Assembly (NCBI GenBank): GCA_963755825.1
Contig: CAVWLA010000001.1
Coordinates: 2,356,001-2,420,000, forward strand
DNA length: 64,000 nt
Direction of reading: 5' to 3'
Origin: DATBQN01 sp963755825
GTDB lineage: Bacteria > Acidobacteriota > Thermoanaerobaculia > Multivoradales > UBA5704
In this document: piece by piece, positions 25,756 through 33,995 of the stretch
Layout: every line of letters begins with the position of its first letter
How positions within the stretch are numbered: position 1 is the stretch's first letter
Notes under the pieces: model-generated
What the model was told of the DNA's origin: nothing
What the model saw: the letters and a program-made list of their open reading frames with translations, nothing else
Databases searched by the model: none
Made by a program: the position numbers and the translations under genes

Positions 25756-26712
25756 CTAGACGAAGCGGTCGCCCGGCTTCAGGCGCTCGCCGTTGGCGAA
25801 GTCGGCGGCGGTGCGCGGCGGCTTGCCGGCGCGCTGCAGGCGCTCGACGCCGAAGGCGCCGGCGCCGCAGGCGACGGCGATGCGGCCGCCGCCGATGGCG
25901 AGGACGGTGCCCGGCGCCGCGGCATCGGCGGCATCGCTCTCGGCGACCGCCAGCGGCTCGCCCCAGAGGATCTTGACCGGCCGGCCGCCGAGCGTGCTCG
26001 CCATCCCCGGCCAGGGGGTGAAGGCGCGCAGGCGGTCGAAGAGCGCCGCGGCGGGGAGCGACCAGTCCGCCTCGCCGCTCTGCCGGGCGAGGCGCGGCGC
26101 GTAGGTGGCGAGCGCGTCGTCCTGCCGGCGCGGCACGATCTCGCCGTGGGCGAGGAGCGCCAGGGTCTCGACCAGCGAGCGCGCGCCGAGCGCGGCGAGG
26201 CGCGGCGCCAGCTCCCCCGCCGTCTCGCGGGGGCCGATCGCGAGCTCCTCCTGGCGGAGGATCGGGCCGCTGTCGAGCCCCGCCTCCATCTGCATCGTGG
26301 TCACCCCGGTCGTCCGCTCGCCGGCGGCGATCGCCGCCTGGATCGGCGCCGCGCCGCGATAGCGCGGCAGGAGCGAGGCGTGGAGGTTGACGCAGCCGAG
26401 CCGCGGCAGGGCCAGCAGCTCGGCGGGGAAGATCTGCCCGAAGGCGACGACCACGGCGACGTCGGGAGCGAGCTCGCGGAGGGCGGCGAGGAAGCCCGGC
26501 TCGCGCACGCGCTCCGGCTGCAGCACCGGGATGCCGTGCGCCGCCGCCCAGCGGCCGACGGGCGGCGCCTCGACGCGGCCGCCGCGGCCGGCGGGCCGCG
26601 ACGGCTGCGTCACCACGCAGGCGGGCGCGCGCCCGGCGGTGGCGAGCGCGGCGAGCGTCGGCACGGCGAACTCCGGCGTGCCGAAGAAGACGAGTCGAGC
26701 AGAGTCCGGCAC
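25756..26712 (-). CDS. fmt: Methionyl-tRNA formyltransferase
   Basis: A 318-aa enzyme that formylates initiator Met-tRNA with 10-formyl-tetrahydrofolate. The start is a GTG at 26712, directly before LVFFGTPEFAVPTL, the normal N-terminus. The catalytic motif NLHASLLPRYRGAAPIQ and the Asp-containing GLDSGPIL are present, as is a C-terminal OB-like domain. No def gene lies next to it, unlike in many genomes. Confidence 0.95.
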   Translation of the reverse strand: MPDSARLVFFGTPEFAVPTLAALATAGRAPACVVTQPSRPAGRGGRVEAPPVGRWAAAHGIPVLQPERVREPGFLAALRELAPDVAVVVAFGQIFPAELLALPRLGCVNLHASLLPRYRGAAPIQAAIAAGERTTGVTTMQMEAGLDSGPILRQEELAIGPRETAGELAPRLAALGARSLVETLALLAHGEIVPRRQDDALATYAPRLARQSGEADWSLPAAALFDRLRAFTPWPGMASTLGGRPVKILWGEPLAVAESDAADAAAPGTVLAIGGGRIAVACGAGAFGVERLQRAGKPPRTAADFANGERLKPGDRFV

Positions 26713-26788
26713 CCGTGGATGCTACCTTGGATGATCGATCGAAGCCGAAGAATGGCGGTATCACATATGGATCGGCGGACCGAAGACA

Positions 26789-26817
26789 CGAACGCCCCGC
26801 GAGGTGCGGGGCGTTCG
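26789..26817 (-). terminator. Strong hairpin terminator
   Basis: A perfect 12-bp stem (26789-26800 with 26806-26817, loop 5) lies 25 bases beyond the stop of the minus-strand secreted-protein gene ending at 26842. A moderately T-rich tail follows on the minus strand. Confidence 0.75.
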
Positions 26818-26841
26818 CGGCGCGGCGGGACCGCCGGCCGG

Positions 26842-28125
26842 CTACTGGTGCGCGTTGCGGATGGTGAAGGCGCGCTCGCCGATCACCGTGTCCACGCCGA
26901 GAACGTCCGTCGCCACCGCCTGGATGTGGTGGACGCCGTTCGAGAACTGCGTCGTGTCGAGGCCCTGGATCCAGCCCGGGAAGGCGCTCTGCGGATAGCC
27001 CGGGTAGGCGGTGCTGACGCCCGGCCGCGGCAGGCCGAGGGTGGCGAAGCCGTAGAAGGTGCCATCGACCAGGATGGAGACCGAGTAGATGCCCTGGAAG
27101 TCGAGCGCCCAGCCGGTGATGTAGATCTGGCCGCCGAACACCTGGCCGTTGGGCACCAGGTCGATGAGGCCGAACGAGGCGTCGTTGCCGATGAAGTCGT
27201 CGCAGCTGAAGGTCACCGGGATCTCGGAGAAGTTGACCGTCGTCCCCGAGTTGTCGCCGGCGCGGATGGCGAGGGTGTGGTGGCCGGGGTTGTAGAGGCC
27301 GAGGTTGATCAGCTGCGAGATGTCGAGCACGAAGCGGAAGCCGCTGTGCGTGCTGTCCTTGAGCGACGGGTAGATGGCGCCGATGTCGGGCCGGAAGACG
27401 CCGAAGCAGTTGGAGAGGCCGCCGGTCGTCGACGAGTAGAAGCAGTCGGTGGTGGAGTTGTAGAGGATGGCGCCGTCGAGCAGCAGCTCGACGTAGCCGA
27501 CGCCGTCGCCGTCCACCTCGGCCGCGGCTCCCGGATCGACCACGAAACCGGTCACCAGGTTGTAGCGGCGGGGCACGACGAGCGAGATCAGGCCGAAGTC
27601 GCGGGTGGTCGCCGGGCTGACGTCGGGCACCAGTCCGCAGGTGCCGAAGAGCTCGGCGTCCTTGTTGGGGAACTCGACCAGGCCGAAGGGCTGCAGGTCC
27701 TGCGGCGCGTTGTTGAAGTCGAAGAGGAGAGGCCCGAGGTCGCGCGTCGCGCCGCCCTTGGTGCGCACCCGCGCGATGACGGCGTGGACGCCGTTCAGGT
27801 AGTGCGTGGTGTTCAGCCCGTAGTCGAACTCGGGGAACTTCGAGTCGGGATAGCTGGGGTAGGCGGCGGTGACGCCTGGGCGGCTGTGCCCGTAGGAGCT
27901 GCGGCCGTCGATGACGCCGTCGACGACGATGTCGACCGCCGCGATGCCGTCGCTCGACAGCGCCCAGCCGACCAGCCCGAGGATGCCGGAGCCGCCGTTG
28001 CCGCCGCCGTGGCGGCCGTCGAAGTAACCGAGGATGGTGGGCGGCGCCGCCGCCGAGGCGATCGCCGGGAAGGCCGCCGCAACGGCAGTCACGACCGCGA
28101 CCAGGATGACGACGTGGCGTTTCAT
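26842..28125 (-). CDS. Secreted protein with repeated 'GWALSxDGI' domains
   Basis: A 427-aa protein with a clear signal peptide (VVTAVAAAFPAIASA) and GGGAGG-like SD. It contains a module seen at residues about 30-130 and again at 315-425: LVGWALSSDGI, IVVDGVIDG, SRPGV-AAYPSYPDSKFP, then LNTTHYLNGVHAV. A more diverged copy lies in the middle (FRPDIGAIYPSLKDS). The pattern recalls Ig-like 'cadherin/big' modules of secreted acidobacterial proteins, but I do not recognise a named family. Probable extracellular or surface role; no catalytic residues seen. Confidence 0.82.
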   Translation of the reverse strand: MKRHVVILVAVVTAVAAAFPAIASAAAPPTILGYFDGRHGGGNGGSGILGLVGWALSSDGIAAVDIVVDGVIDGRSSYGHSRPGVTAAYPSYPDSKFPEFDYGLNTTHYLNGVHAVIARVRTKGGATRDLGPLLFDFNNAPQDLQPFGLVEFPNKDAELFGTCGLVPDVSPATTRDFGLISLVVPRRYNLVTGFVVDPGAAAEVDGDGVGYVELLLDGAILYNSTTDCFYSSTTGGLSNCFGVFRPDIGAIYPSLKDSTHSGFRFVLDISQLINLGLYNPGHHTLAIRAGDNSGTTVNFSEIPVTFSCDDFIGNDASFGLIDLVPNGQVFGGQIYITGWALDFQGIYSVSILVDGTFYGFATLGLPRPGVSTAYPGYPQSAFPGWIQGLDTTQFSNGVHHIQAVATDVLGVDTVIGERAFTIRNAHQ

Positions 28126-28245
28126 CGAGTGCCGACCTCCCTAGGGCCTCTCTCGTCCCCACCTCGCGGCGGAGCGCCGCGGAAAAGCGCAAGGCAATGC
28201 GGGACTATCGGGCCAACTGTGAAGTAGTACGTGAACTTTTCGGAA

Positions 28246-28275
28246 ATTGTACGCGTGAGGGCTGGGGAAAGTCAA
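28246..28275 (-). promoter_or_regulatory. Sigma-70 promoter of the secreted protein gene
   Basis: On the minus strand, TTGACT (28270-28275) and TACAAT (28246-28251) are separated by 18 bases, about 120 bases upstream of the start at 28125. The region is AT-rich against a GC-rich background. Confidence 0.65.
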
Positions 28276-28293
28276 ATATAGCCGGCGGCGAAT

Positions 28294-29307
28294 TTAAGAC
28301 GGTAGCGGAGCTTCCGAGGCCGGCTCGGCGCCGCCGAGACCGAGCAGATACGCCTCGACGAGGCGCGGCAGGCTGGCGATGTCGTAGCCGCCCTCGAGGA
28401 CGGAGAGCAGTCGGCCGCCGCAGATCTCGTCGGCGAGGGCGGCGAGCCGCGCTCCCCAGCGGGCGAGGCCGCGCTCGGTCACCGCCATGCCCCCCAGCGG
28501 GTCGGCGCGCCAGACGTCGAAGCCGGCGGAGACGAGGAGGACGTCGGGCGCGAAGGCGCGGAGCGCCGGCAGGATGCGCCCCTCGATCGCCGCCGCGTAG
28601 CCCTCCTCGCCGGTGCCCGCGGGGAGCGGCACGTTGAGCGTCGCCCCCTCGCCGGGACCGCTGCCGATCTCGCTCGCGGCGCCCGTCCCCGGGTAGAAGG
28701 GATATTGATGGGTGCTGGCGTAGAAGACGTCGGCGCGCTCCTCGAAGAGGTGCTGGGTGCCATTGCCGTGGTGGACGTCGAAATCGAAGATGGCGACGCG
28801 CGCGGCGCCGTGCCGCCGGCGCAGGTGCTCGGCCGCCACCGCCACGTTGTTGAAGAAGCAGAAGCCCATGGCGAGCTCGCGCTCGGCATGATGGCCCGGC
28901 GGCCGCACGGCGGCGAAGGCCCGGCCGCCGGCCGCCGCGGCGTCGGCGGCGGCGAGGGTCGCCTCGACCGCCGCCCAGGCGGCCGTCGAGCTGCCTGCCG
29001 ACAGCGGGTTGTCCGCCGAGTCGAGGAGCGAGTCGCCGCGCTCGACGGCGCGCTGGAAGCGCTCGACGTACTCGGCGTCGTGCACCGCCGCCACCGCGCG
29101 GGCGGCGTGGCCGGCGGGGGCGGGAGCCGAGGGATCTCCCCCGTCGACGACGTCCCAGCCGGCGGCCCGCAGGTGGTCGACGATCGACGACAGCCGCTCG
29201 GGCCGCTCGGGATAGCCGCGCGGCGCCTCGTGCGCGAGACAGCGGCCGTCGGTGAAGACGCGGACCGTGCGCCCGTCGCCACTGGCCGCCCCCAAGGCTC
29301 CCCCCAT
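28294..29307 (-). CDS. Histone deacetylase-family deacetylase
   Basis: A 337-aa zinc amidohydrolase of the arginase/deacetylase superfamily. It shows the HDAC signatures RPPGHHAERELAMGFC-FFNN (paired His), the zinc-binding DFDVHHGNGTQ and the later LVSAGFDVWRADPLGG, plus LEGGYD near the end. Bacterial members deacetylate acetylpolyamines, acetoin-related enzymes or other acetylated substrates; the substrate here is unknown. The ATG at 29307 lies 44 bases downstream of the sigma-factor gene, so it may be in its operon. Confidence 0.9.
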   Translation of the reverse strand: MGGALGAASGDGRTVRVFTDGRCLAHEAPRGYPERPERLSSIVDHLRAAGWDVVDGGDPSAPAPAGHAARAVAAVHDAEYVERFQRAVERGDSLLDSADNPLSAGSSTAAWAAVEATLAAADAAAAGGRAFAAVRPPGHHAERELAMGFCFFNNVAVAAEHLRRRHGAARVAIFDFDVHHGNGTQHLFEERADVFYASTHQYPFYPGTGAASEIGSGPGEGATLNVPLPAGTGEEGYAAAIEGRILPALRAFAPDVLLVSAGFDVWRADPLGGMAVTERGLARWGARLAALADEICGGRLLSVLEGGYDIASLPRLVEAYLLGLGGAEPASEAPLPS

Positions 29308-29351
29308 GTTTCCGATGATAGCGCCGCTCCGCCGGCGGCGACCCGCCGAGC

Positions 29352-30080
29352 TCAGCGCCGGCGCCGGCGCTTCGGCCGGCACTTCTGATCGACGCGGCCG
29401 AGCAGCGCGCCGCGCCGCGGCAGCTGGAGGCCGCCGCTGGCCAGCCGGCGGCGCAGGCGGTGGAGCTGCGAGTCGACGCCGGTGGCGGTCAGCCGGCCGC
29501 CCAGGTGGCGCGCGATCTCGCGGCTCGTCCAGCCGTCGAAGAGCGCCAGGCGGAGGATGCGGGCGCCGCGGCCGCCGCCGAGCCGGTCGCCGAGTTCGCG
29601 GATGACGCCGGCGAGCTCGGCGAGGCGCTCGCGCGCCAGCAGCCGGTCCTCCGGCGTCCCCGAGGGATCGAGCACGTTGTCGGTGAGCCCGCCGATGAGG
29701 CTCCAGTCGAGCCCGACCAGCCCGCCGCCGCGCTTGGCGGCGGAGCCGGTGCGGATCTGATCGACGACGATCCGATCGGCCATCCTCCCCAGATAGGAAT
29801 CGGCCTCCTCCGCGCACCCGGCGCGGCAGCGGCGCAGGCGCCGGCCGCCGTCGTCGAGCAGCCGGCAGAAGACCTCCTGCATCGCCTCCTCGATCATGTC
29901 GCGCCGCGGCCGGATACCGAATCGCGCGAAGGCGTGGCCGATGCGGCGCTGGAGGCGCCGGCGGGTGCGTCGCAACAGCCTCTCCCAACCAGCCTCGTCG
30001 CCGAGCGCGGGAAGGACCTGCTGGGCACCGGAAGCAGCGGCTGCGGGGGATGCGGGGGATGGATCGACGGTTGGCTCCAC
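29352..30080 (-). CDS. Sigma-70 family (ECF-like) RNA polymerase sigma factor
   Basis: A 242-aa protein. I chose a GTG at 30080 because AAGGAG lies 7 bases upstream; an upstream GTG at 30119 would add 13 residues. Region 2 is visible around DMIEEAMQEVFCRLLD and SYLGRMADRIVVDQIR. Region 4 is ALFDGWTSREIARHLG followed by VDSQLHRLRRRLA, a helix-turn-helix. The N-terminal 30 residues are Ala/Pro-rich and the C-terminus is very basic (KCRPKRRRRR). No anti-sigma gene is adjacent. Target promoters are unknown. Confidence 0.75.
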   Translation of the reverse strand: MEPTVDPSPASPAAAASGAQQVLPALGDEAGWERLLRRTRRRLQRRIGHAFARFGIRPRRDMIEEAMQEVFCRLLDDGGRRLRRCRAGCAEEADSYLGRMADRIVVDQIRTGSAAKRGGGLVGLDWSLIGGLTDNVLDPSGTPEDRLLARERLAELAGVIRELGDRLGGGRGARILRLALFDGWTSREIARHLGGRLTATGVDSQLHRLRRRLASGGLQLPRRGALLGRVDQKCRPKRRRRR

Positions 30081-30270
30081 GCTCGTCTCCTTGCGGAAAA
30101 TGGAGCGGGGGCGCGGCACAGCGCGAGGAAAAGAGGACGGACTGGGGAGGCGACCGAGAATCGACGGCTCGGGCGAGTGCCCGGCCGCGGCAGAGGGGAA
30201 GGCGACGATAGCATGCGTCGGCTACAATCCGCGCGCCGCCGGCCCCGTCCCGCCCGCGCTCCCGAATCCC

Positions 30271-31740
30271 GTGGCCGCCCCTCCCCACTCCCCCCGCCGC
30301 TCCACCTCCGGGCGCGGCTGGCGCGCCTGCGCGGTGCTCGTCCTCGCGGCGGCGGCCGCCGCGGGCTGCCGCGAGCGCAACGGCGAGGAGGCCGGGGCGA
30401 CCGCCGGGCGGCCGCTCCGCCCCGGCGCCGCGCGCGGCTGGAACCTCGTCCTGCTCTCGGTCGACACCCTGCGGGCCGACCACCTCGGCGCCTACGGCTA
30501 CCGGGTGCGCGCCACCAGCCCGCGGATGGACGCCCTCCTCGGCTCCGGTGTCCGCTTCGAGCAGGCGATGTCGCAGCGCGCCGCGACCTGGCCCTCGCTC
30601 GCCTCGGTGCTCACCGGCCTCTACCCCTCCGCCCACGGCGTCACCGAGAACGGCTACGGCTTCCCCGACGCCCTGCCGACCCTCCCCAAGCTGCTCGGCG
30701 CCGCCGGCTACCGCACCGCCGCCTTCCTCGCCAACATGTGCGAGGCGAACCATCAGGGGTGGAACGATTTCTCGTGCAGCGCCGGCCAGGACGGCAAGGT
30801 GGTGCGCCGCGCCCTCGCCTGGGCGGGGTCCCCGGCGGTCGCCGGCCAGCCGGCGCGGCCGTTCTTTCTCTGGGTCCACCTCTTCGGCGCCCACTCGCCC
30901 TACTACAACGGCGGCGACGCGGCGGCGCGCGTCCTCGATCCCGGCTACCAGGGGACGCTGGGGCCGAAGCGCTGGCGGCTCGACCCGGTGATGACGCAGC
31001 ACCTCCAGCTGACGGCCGCCGATCAGCGCCACCTCGACGCTCTCTACGACGCCGCGGTGATGGGGAGCGACCACCAGGTGGGGGCGCTCCTCGACGGGCT
31101 GCAGGCGGCGGGGAGGCTGGCGCACACCATCGTCGTCCTCGTCTCGGACCATGGCGAGGAGCTCTACGCCCACGGCAACTACCTCTACCACTCCTGCTCG
31201 GTCTACCAGACGGCGCTCCACGTGCCGCTTGGCATCGTCGCGCCGGGCCTGCTGCCGGCGGGCGCCGCGGTGCCGCAGACCGTCGAGCTGATCGACATCG
31301 CGCCGACCCTGCTCGACCTCCTCGCGGTCGCCCCGCCGCGCGAGATCCACGGCCGCTCGCTGGTGCCGTCGCTGGCGCGCGCCGGCGCCGGCGGCGGTAC
31401 CAGCGGCGGCAAGCCCGCCTATTCGCAGTACGGCGACGCGCCGGTCGCCACCGTCCTCGCCGGCGGCTGGAAGCTGGTCGATAACCCGAGCGGCTACCAG
31501 CCGGACTGCATCCCCAACGCGCCGCGCGGCGCCTTCCCCCTCGGCCGCGAGGAGCTCTACGATCTCGCCCGCGACCCGCGCGAGAGGCACAACCTCGCCG
31601 CCAGCCAGCCTGCCCGCGTCGCCGAGCTGCAGGGCCTGCTGCGGGCGCGCTTTGCCGCCGTCGCCCGCCGCCTCGGCAAGCATCAGGAGTCGACCGAGCT
31701 CCAGGAGGAGCTCAACAGCCTCGGCTATACCGTGCACTGA
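30271..31740 (+). CDS. Sulfatase-like alkaline-phosphatase-superfamily lipoprotein
   Basis: About 489 aa from a GTG at 30271; the start is uncertain because no strong SD is seen. The N-terminus has a lipoprotein-like signal ending in AAAAAGC. The sulfatase fold is clear: LLSVDTLRADHLGAYGY (metal Asp), VSDHGEELYAHGNY, and a C-terminal ELYDLARDPRERHNLA. The position that holds the formylglycine Cys/Ser in true sulfatases reads ATWPSLASVLTGLYP, so the Cys-x-Pro-x-Arg motif is missing. It may be a phosphodiesterase or phosphotransferase that uses Thr or another nucleophile. It is divergent from the sigma-factor gene. Confidence 0.82.
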   Translation: MAAPPHSPRRSTSGRGWRACAVLVLAAAAAAGCRERNGEEAGATAGRPLRPGAARGWNLVLLSVDTLRADHLGAYGYRVRATSPRMDALLGSGVRFEQAMSQRAATWPSLASVLTGLYPSAHGVTENGYGFPDALPTLPKLLGAAGYRTAAFLANMCEANHQGWNDFSCSAGQDGKVVRRALAWAGSPAVAGQPARPFFLWVHLFGAHSPYYNGGDAAARVLDPGYQGTLGPKRWRLDPVMTQHLQLTAADQRHLDALYDAAVMGSDHQVGALLDGLQAAGRLAHTIVVLVSDHGEELYAHGNYLYHSCSVYQTALHVPLGIVAPGLLPAGAAVPQTVELIDIAPTLLDLLAVAPPREIHGRSLVPSLARAGAGGGTSGGKPAYSQYGDAPVATVLAGGWKLVDNPSGYQPDCIPNAPRGAFPLGREELYDLARDPRERHNLAASQPARVAELQGLLRARFAAVARRLGKHQESTELQEELNSLGYTVH

Positions 31741-31773
31741 GCGCGGCCCGCGGCGGCGAACGACCCGCCGCGA

Positions 31774-31802
31774 TTGACTCCACCCGCCTCATTCCATACT
31801 AT
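31774..31802 (+). promoter_or_regulatory. Promoter of the tRNA-Val/tRNA-Asp/rpmG unit
   Basis: TTGACT (31774-31779) and TACTAT (31797-31802) are separated by 17 bases and stand 15 bases before the tRNA-Val 5' end, the expected distance for a tRNA promoter. Confidence 0.7.
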
Positions 31803-31817
31803 TCACTGCCTTTGGCG

Positions 31818-31893
31818 GGGAGGTTAGCTCAGCGGTTAGAGCACCTGCCTTACACGCAGGGGGTCGCGGGTTCAAATCCCTCACCTCCCACCA
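31818..31893 (+). tRNA. tRNA-Val (anticodon UAC)
   Basis: A 76-base cloverleaf with encoded CCA. The acceptor GGGAGGT (31818-31824) pairs with ACCTCCC (31883-31889). The anticodon stem CCTGC/GCAGG holds the loop CTTACAC with anticodon TAC. The T-arm has TTCAAAT in its loop and one C-U mismatch in its stem. Confidence 0.95.
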
Positions 31894-31927
31894 GGGTGAC
31901 TCCCTGGCGAGTTCCGAAGCACCCCGC

Positions 31928-32004
<77 letters not shown>

Positions 32005-32061
32005 TTCTTCGATTGTGTCCCCGGCTCGCGACACGGCCGGGCACCCTCCAGGGAGATCGCG

Positions 32062-32217
32062 ATGCGCGAGAAGATCAAGATGGTCTCGTCGGCCGGCACC
32101 GGCTACTTCTACACCACGACGAAGAACAAGAAGCTCTCGACCGAGAAGCTGCGGATGAAGAAGTACGACCCGAAGGTCCGCAAGCACGTCGAGTTCGTCG
32201 AAGAGAAGCTGCGCTAG
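32062..32217 (+). CDS. rpmG: 50S ribosomal protein L33
   Basis: A 51-aa protein, too short for many gene finders. It begins MREKIKMVSSAGTGYFYTTT and ends HVEFVEEKLR, the classical L33 pattern including the TTKNKK stretch. It contains no cysteines, so it is the zinc-independent (C-minus) form. GGGAGA precedes the ATG. It directly follows two tRNAs, a common location for rpmG (often with secE and nusG, which are not seen here). Confidence 0.95.
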   Translation: MREKIKMVSSAGTGYFYTTTKNKKLSTEKLRMKKYDPKVRKHVEFVEEKLR

Positions 32218-32488
32218 GCGCGGCCTCCCCTCCTCTCCCCCTCCGCAGCTCCCAGGACCGCTCCCGGACACCACCGGGTGGCGGTGCCGTCCGCTGGCAT
32301 CGCGCTCGCATCCGACACCGTTCGGCTCGTTCCGTCGCTCCACCCGTTCATGGCAGAATGAGCCGCGGGGCGCAGCATTCTCGCCATCCATTCCGCCGTC
32401 TCGCGCCTCTCCTCACCCCCCACGGCGACCGGGGGCCGTCTGACAGCTGCCGGCCCATGCCGCCTTGACCGACCAAGGAGAACAGCCC

Positions 32489-33091
32489 ATGTTTGAGCTT
32501 CCGCCCCTGCCGTACGGCTTCGACGCGCTCGAGCCCCACATCGACGCGCAGACCATGCAGATCCACCACGACAAGCATCACGCCACCTACGTCGCCAAGC
32601 TCAACGCCGCCCTCGAGGGGCATGCCGATCTGCAGGGCAAGTCCGTCGAGGAGCTGCTGCGCGATCTGGCCAGCCTCCCAGAGGCGATCCGCACCGCCGT
32701 CCGCAACCACGGCGGCGGCCACGCCAACCACAGCCTGTTCTGGACCGTCATGGGGCCGGGCGGCGGCGGCGCGCCGACCGGCAAGGTCGGCGAGGCCATC
32801 AACCGCGATTTCGGCAGCTTCGAGAGCGTCAAGGAGAAGCTCACCAACGCCGCGGCCAACCAGTTCGGCTCCGGCTGGGGTTGGCTGGTCGCCTCCGGCG
32901 GCAAGCTCGAGGTGATCGCGCGCCCCAACCAGGACAGCCCCCTGATGGAGGGCAAGGCGCCCCTCCTCGGCGTCGACGTCTGGGAGCACGCCTACTACCT
33001 CAAGTACCAGAGCCGCCGGCCGGACTACCTCGCGGCCTGGTGGAACACCGTGAAATGGTCGGCTGTCGAGGACAGGCTGGCACACGCCTGA
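32489..33091 (+). CDS. sodB: Superoxide dismutase (Fe/Mn)
   Basis: A 200-aa cytoplasmic enzyme that dismutates superoxide. Metal ligands are visible: His26 in QIHHDKHHATY, His in NHSLFW, and Asp and His in DVWEHAYYLKY. The segment GPGGGGAPTG resembles Mn-type enzymes, so the metal cannot be fixed with certainty. The ATG at 32489 has AAGGAG at good spacing; an in-frame TTG at 32465 is less likely. The upstream 270 bases contain no gene. Confidence 0.93.
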   Translation: MFELPPLPYGFDALEPHIDAQTMQIHHDKHHATYVAKLNAALEGHADLQGKSVEELLRDLASLPEAIRTAVRNHGGGHANHSLFWTVMGPGGGGAPTGKVGEAINRDFGSFESVKEKLTNAAANQFGSGWGWLVASGGKLEVIARPNQDSPLMEGKAPLLGVDVWEHAYYLKYQSRRPDYLAAWWNTVKWSAVEDRLAHA

Positions 33092-33166
33092 GCTTTCCCC
33101 TGCCTGGCGGCGAGCGGCTTCGGGGCCTCCGGAGCCGCTCCTGCCGCCTCCGCGCGCATTGCGAGC

Positions 33167-33222
33167 GCAAACTTTTCTCCACGCCAAGCGCAGCCCTAAC
33201 TTTCGTTTATAGAGAAGTTTGC
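33167..33222. promoter_or_regulatory. Inverted repeat in the spacer before the ArsR regulator
   Basis: GCAAACTT-TT-CTC (33167-33179) and GAGAAGTTTGC (33212-33222) are inverted copies differing by a 2-base insertion, 150 bases upstream of the ArsR-type gene. It may be an operator or a terminator-like hairpin of sodB. The evidence is only the symmetry. Confidence 0.3.
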
Positions 33223-33372
33223 ACTCCTGTGCTCAGTATTTGGGCACCAATGGGCAACTCCATGCGCGCAAAGTGAAGTCATGTTCAAGTCTTTTCGCCG
33301 TAGAATGCCGCTCCAGCGAGAGGGAAGAGGCCGGCTCACCGGACCCATCTCAACGGAGGAGGCAAGAAGGTC

Positions 33373-33696
33373 ATGGCAAACCTCGACCGCAGCAACCTCG
33401 AATTCGGACGCGAGCGGCAGCTGACGAAGGTCTTCAAGGCATTGTCGGACGGCACGCGGCAGGAGATTCTCCGCCTGCTCGAGAACAACCAGCGCTCGGT
33501 GGGAGAGATCGTCGGCAAGTTCAATCTCTCGCAGCCGACCATCTCGCGCCACCTCTCGGTGCTCAAAGAAGCCGACCTCGTGCTCGACCAGCGCCAGGGG
33601 CAGAACGTCTTCTACCGCCTCAACGAGGGCGCCCTCTCGACCTCCATGCAGGAGTTCTTCGGCCAGTTCCGCAGCTGCCAGGAAGTCATGCGCTAG
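33373..33696 (+). CDS. ArsR/SmtB family transcriptional regulator
   Basis: A 107-aa winged-helix protein with GGAGGCAAGAAGG upstream. The core is KVFKALSDGTRQEILRLL, then the recognition helix in NLSQPTISRHLSVLKEADLV and the wing DQRQGQNVFYRLN. The CxC metal site of ArsR/SmtB sensors is missing, with only one Cys near the C-terminus, so it may sense something other than heavy metals. No obvious target operon adjoins it; sodB lies upstream. Confidence 0.88.
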   Translation: MANLDRSNLEFGRERQLTKVFKALSDGTRQEILRLLENNQRSVGEIVGKFNLSQPTISRHLSVLKEADLVLDQRQGQNVFYRLNEGALSTSMQEFFGQFRSCQEVMR

Positions 33697-33796
33697 ACGA
33701 GCCCGCCAGACGAGCCAAATAGCAGCGGCGGAGAGCCCGCGCGGGGGAGCCTCGCGCGGCGAGCCATTCCACCCCTCCCCTCCGCCGCGGGCCCGC

Positions 33797-33827
33797 TTGC
33801 CGCGCGCGGCGATTCCTGCCCTATAAT
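33797..33827 (+). promoter_or_regulatory. Probable promoter before tRNA-Met
   Basis: A perfect TATAAT (33822-33827) is preceded by TTGCCG (33797-33802) with a 19-base spacer, slightly longer than ideal. The tRNA starts 72 bases downstream. Confidence 0.5.
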
Positions 33828-33899
33828 CCCCCCCCGCGACCGGCACCGGCATCGCGGCAGGTCGACCGCACCGCGGCCGGCTCCCGTCCCGTTGTTCCC

Positions 33900-33975
33900 G
33901 GCGGTGTAGCTCAGTTGGTAGAGCAAGCGGCTCATATCCGCTGCGTCAGGGGTTCGAGTCCCTTCACCGCCACCA
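33900..33975 (+). tRNA. tRNA with CAU anticodon, probable elongator tRNA-Met
   Basis: A 76-base cloverleaf with encoded CCA. The acceptor GGCGGTG (33900-33906) pairs with CACCGCC (33965-33971). The anticodon stem AGCGG/CCGCT encloses CTCATAT. The 7-bp paired acceptor excludes an initiator tRNA. Its resemblance to known elongator tRNA-Met (GGCGGTGTAGCTCAG) favours Met over the lysidine-modified tRNA-Ile2. Confidence 0.88.
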
Positions 33976-33995
33976 TCGCCTCTCCCTCGCCACGC

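Noticed and set aside
23653..28227. Very long plus-strand frame (about 1520 aa)
   Set aside because: It is antisense to hup, rsmB, fmt and the secreted protein, all of which have clear family signatures and SD sites.
33900..33975. Initiator tRNA-fMet
   Set aside because: The acceptor stem is fully paired at position 1-72 (G-C), unlike initiator tRNAs.
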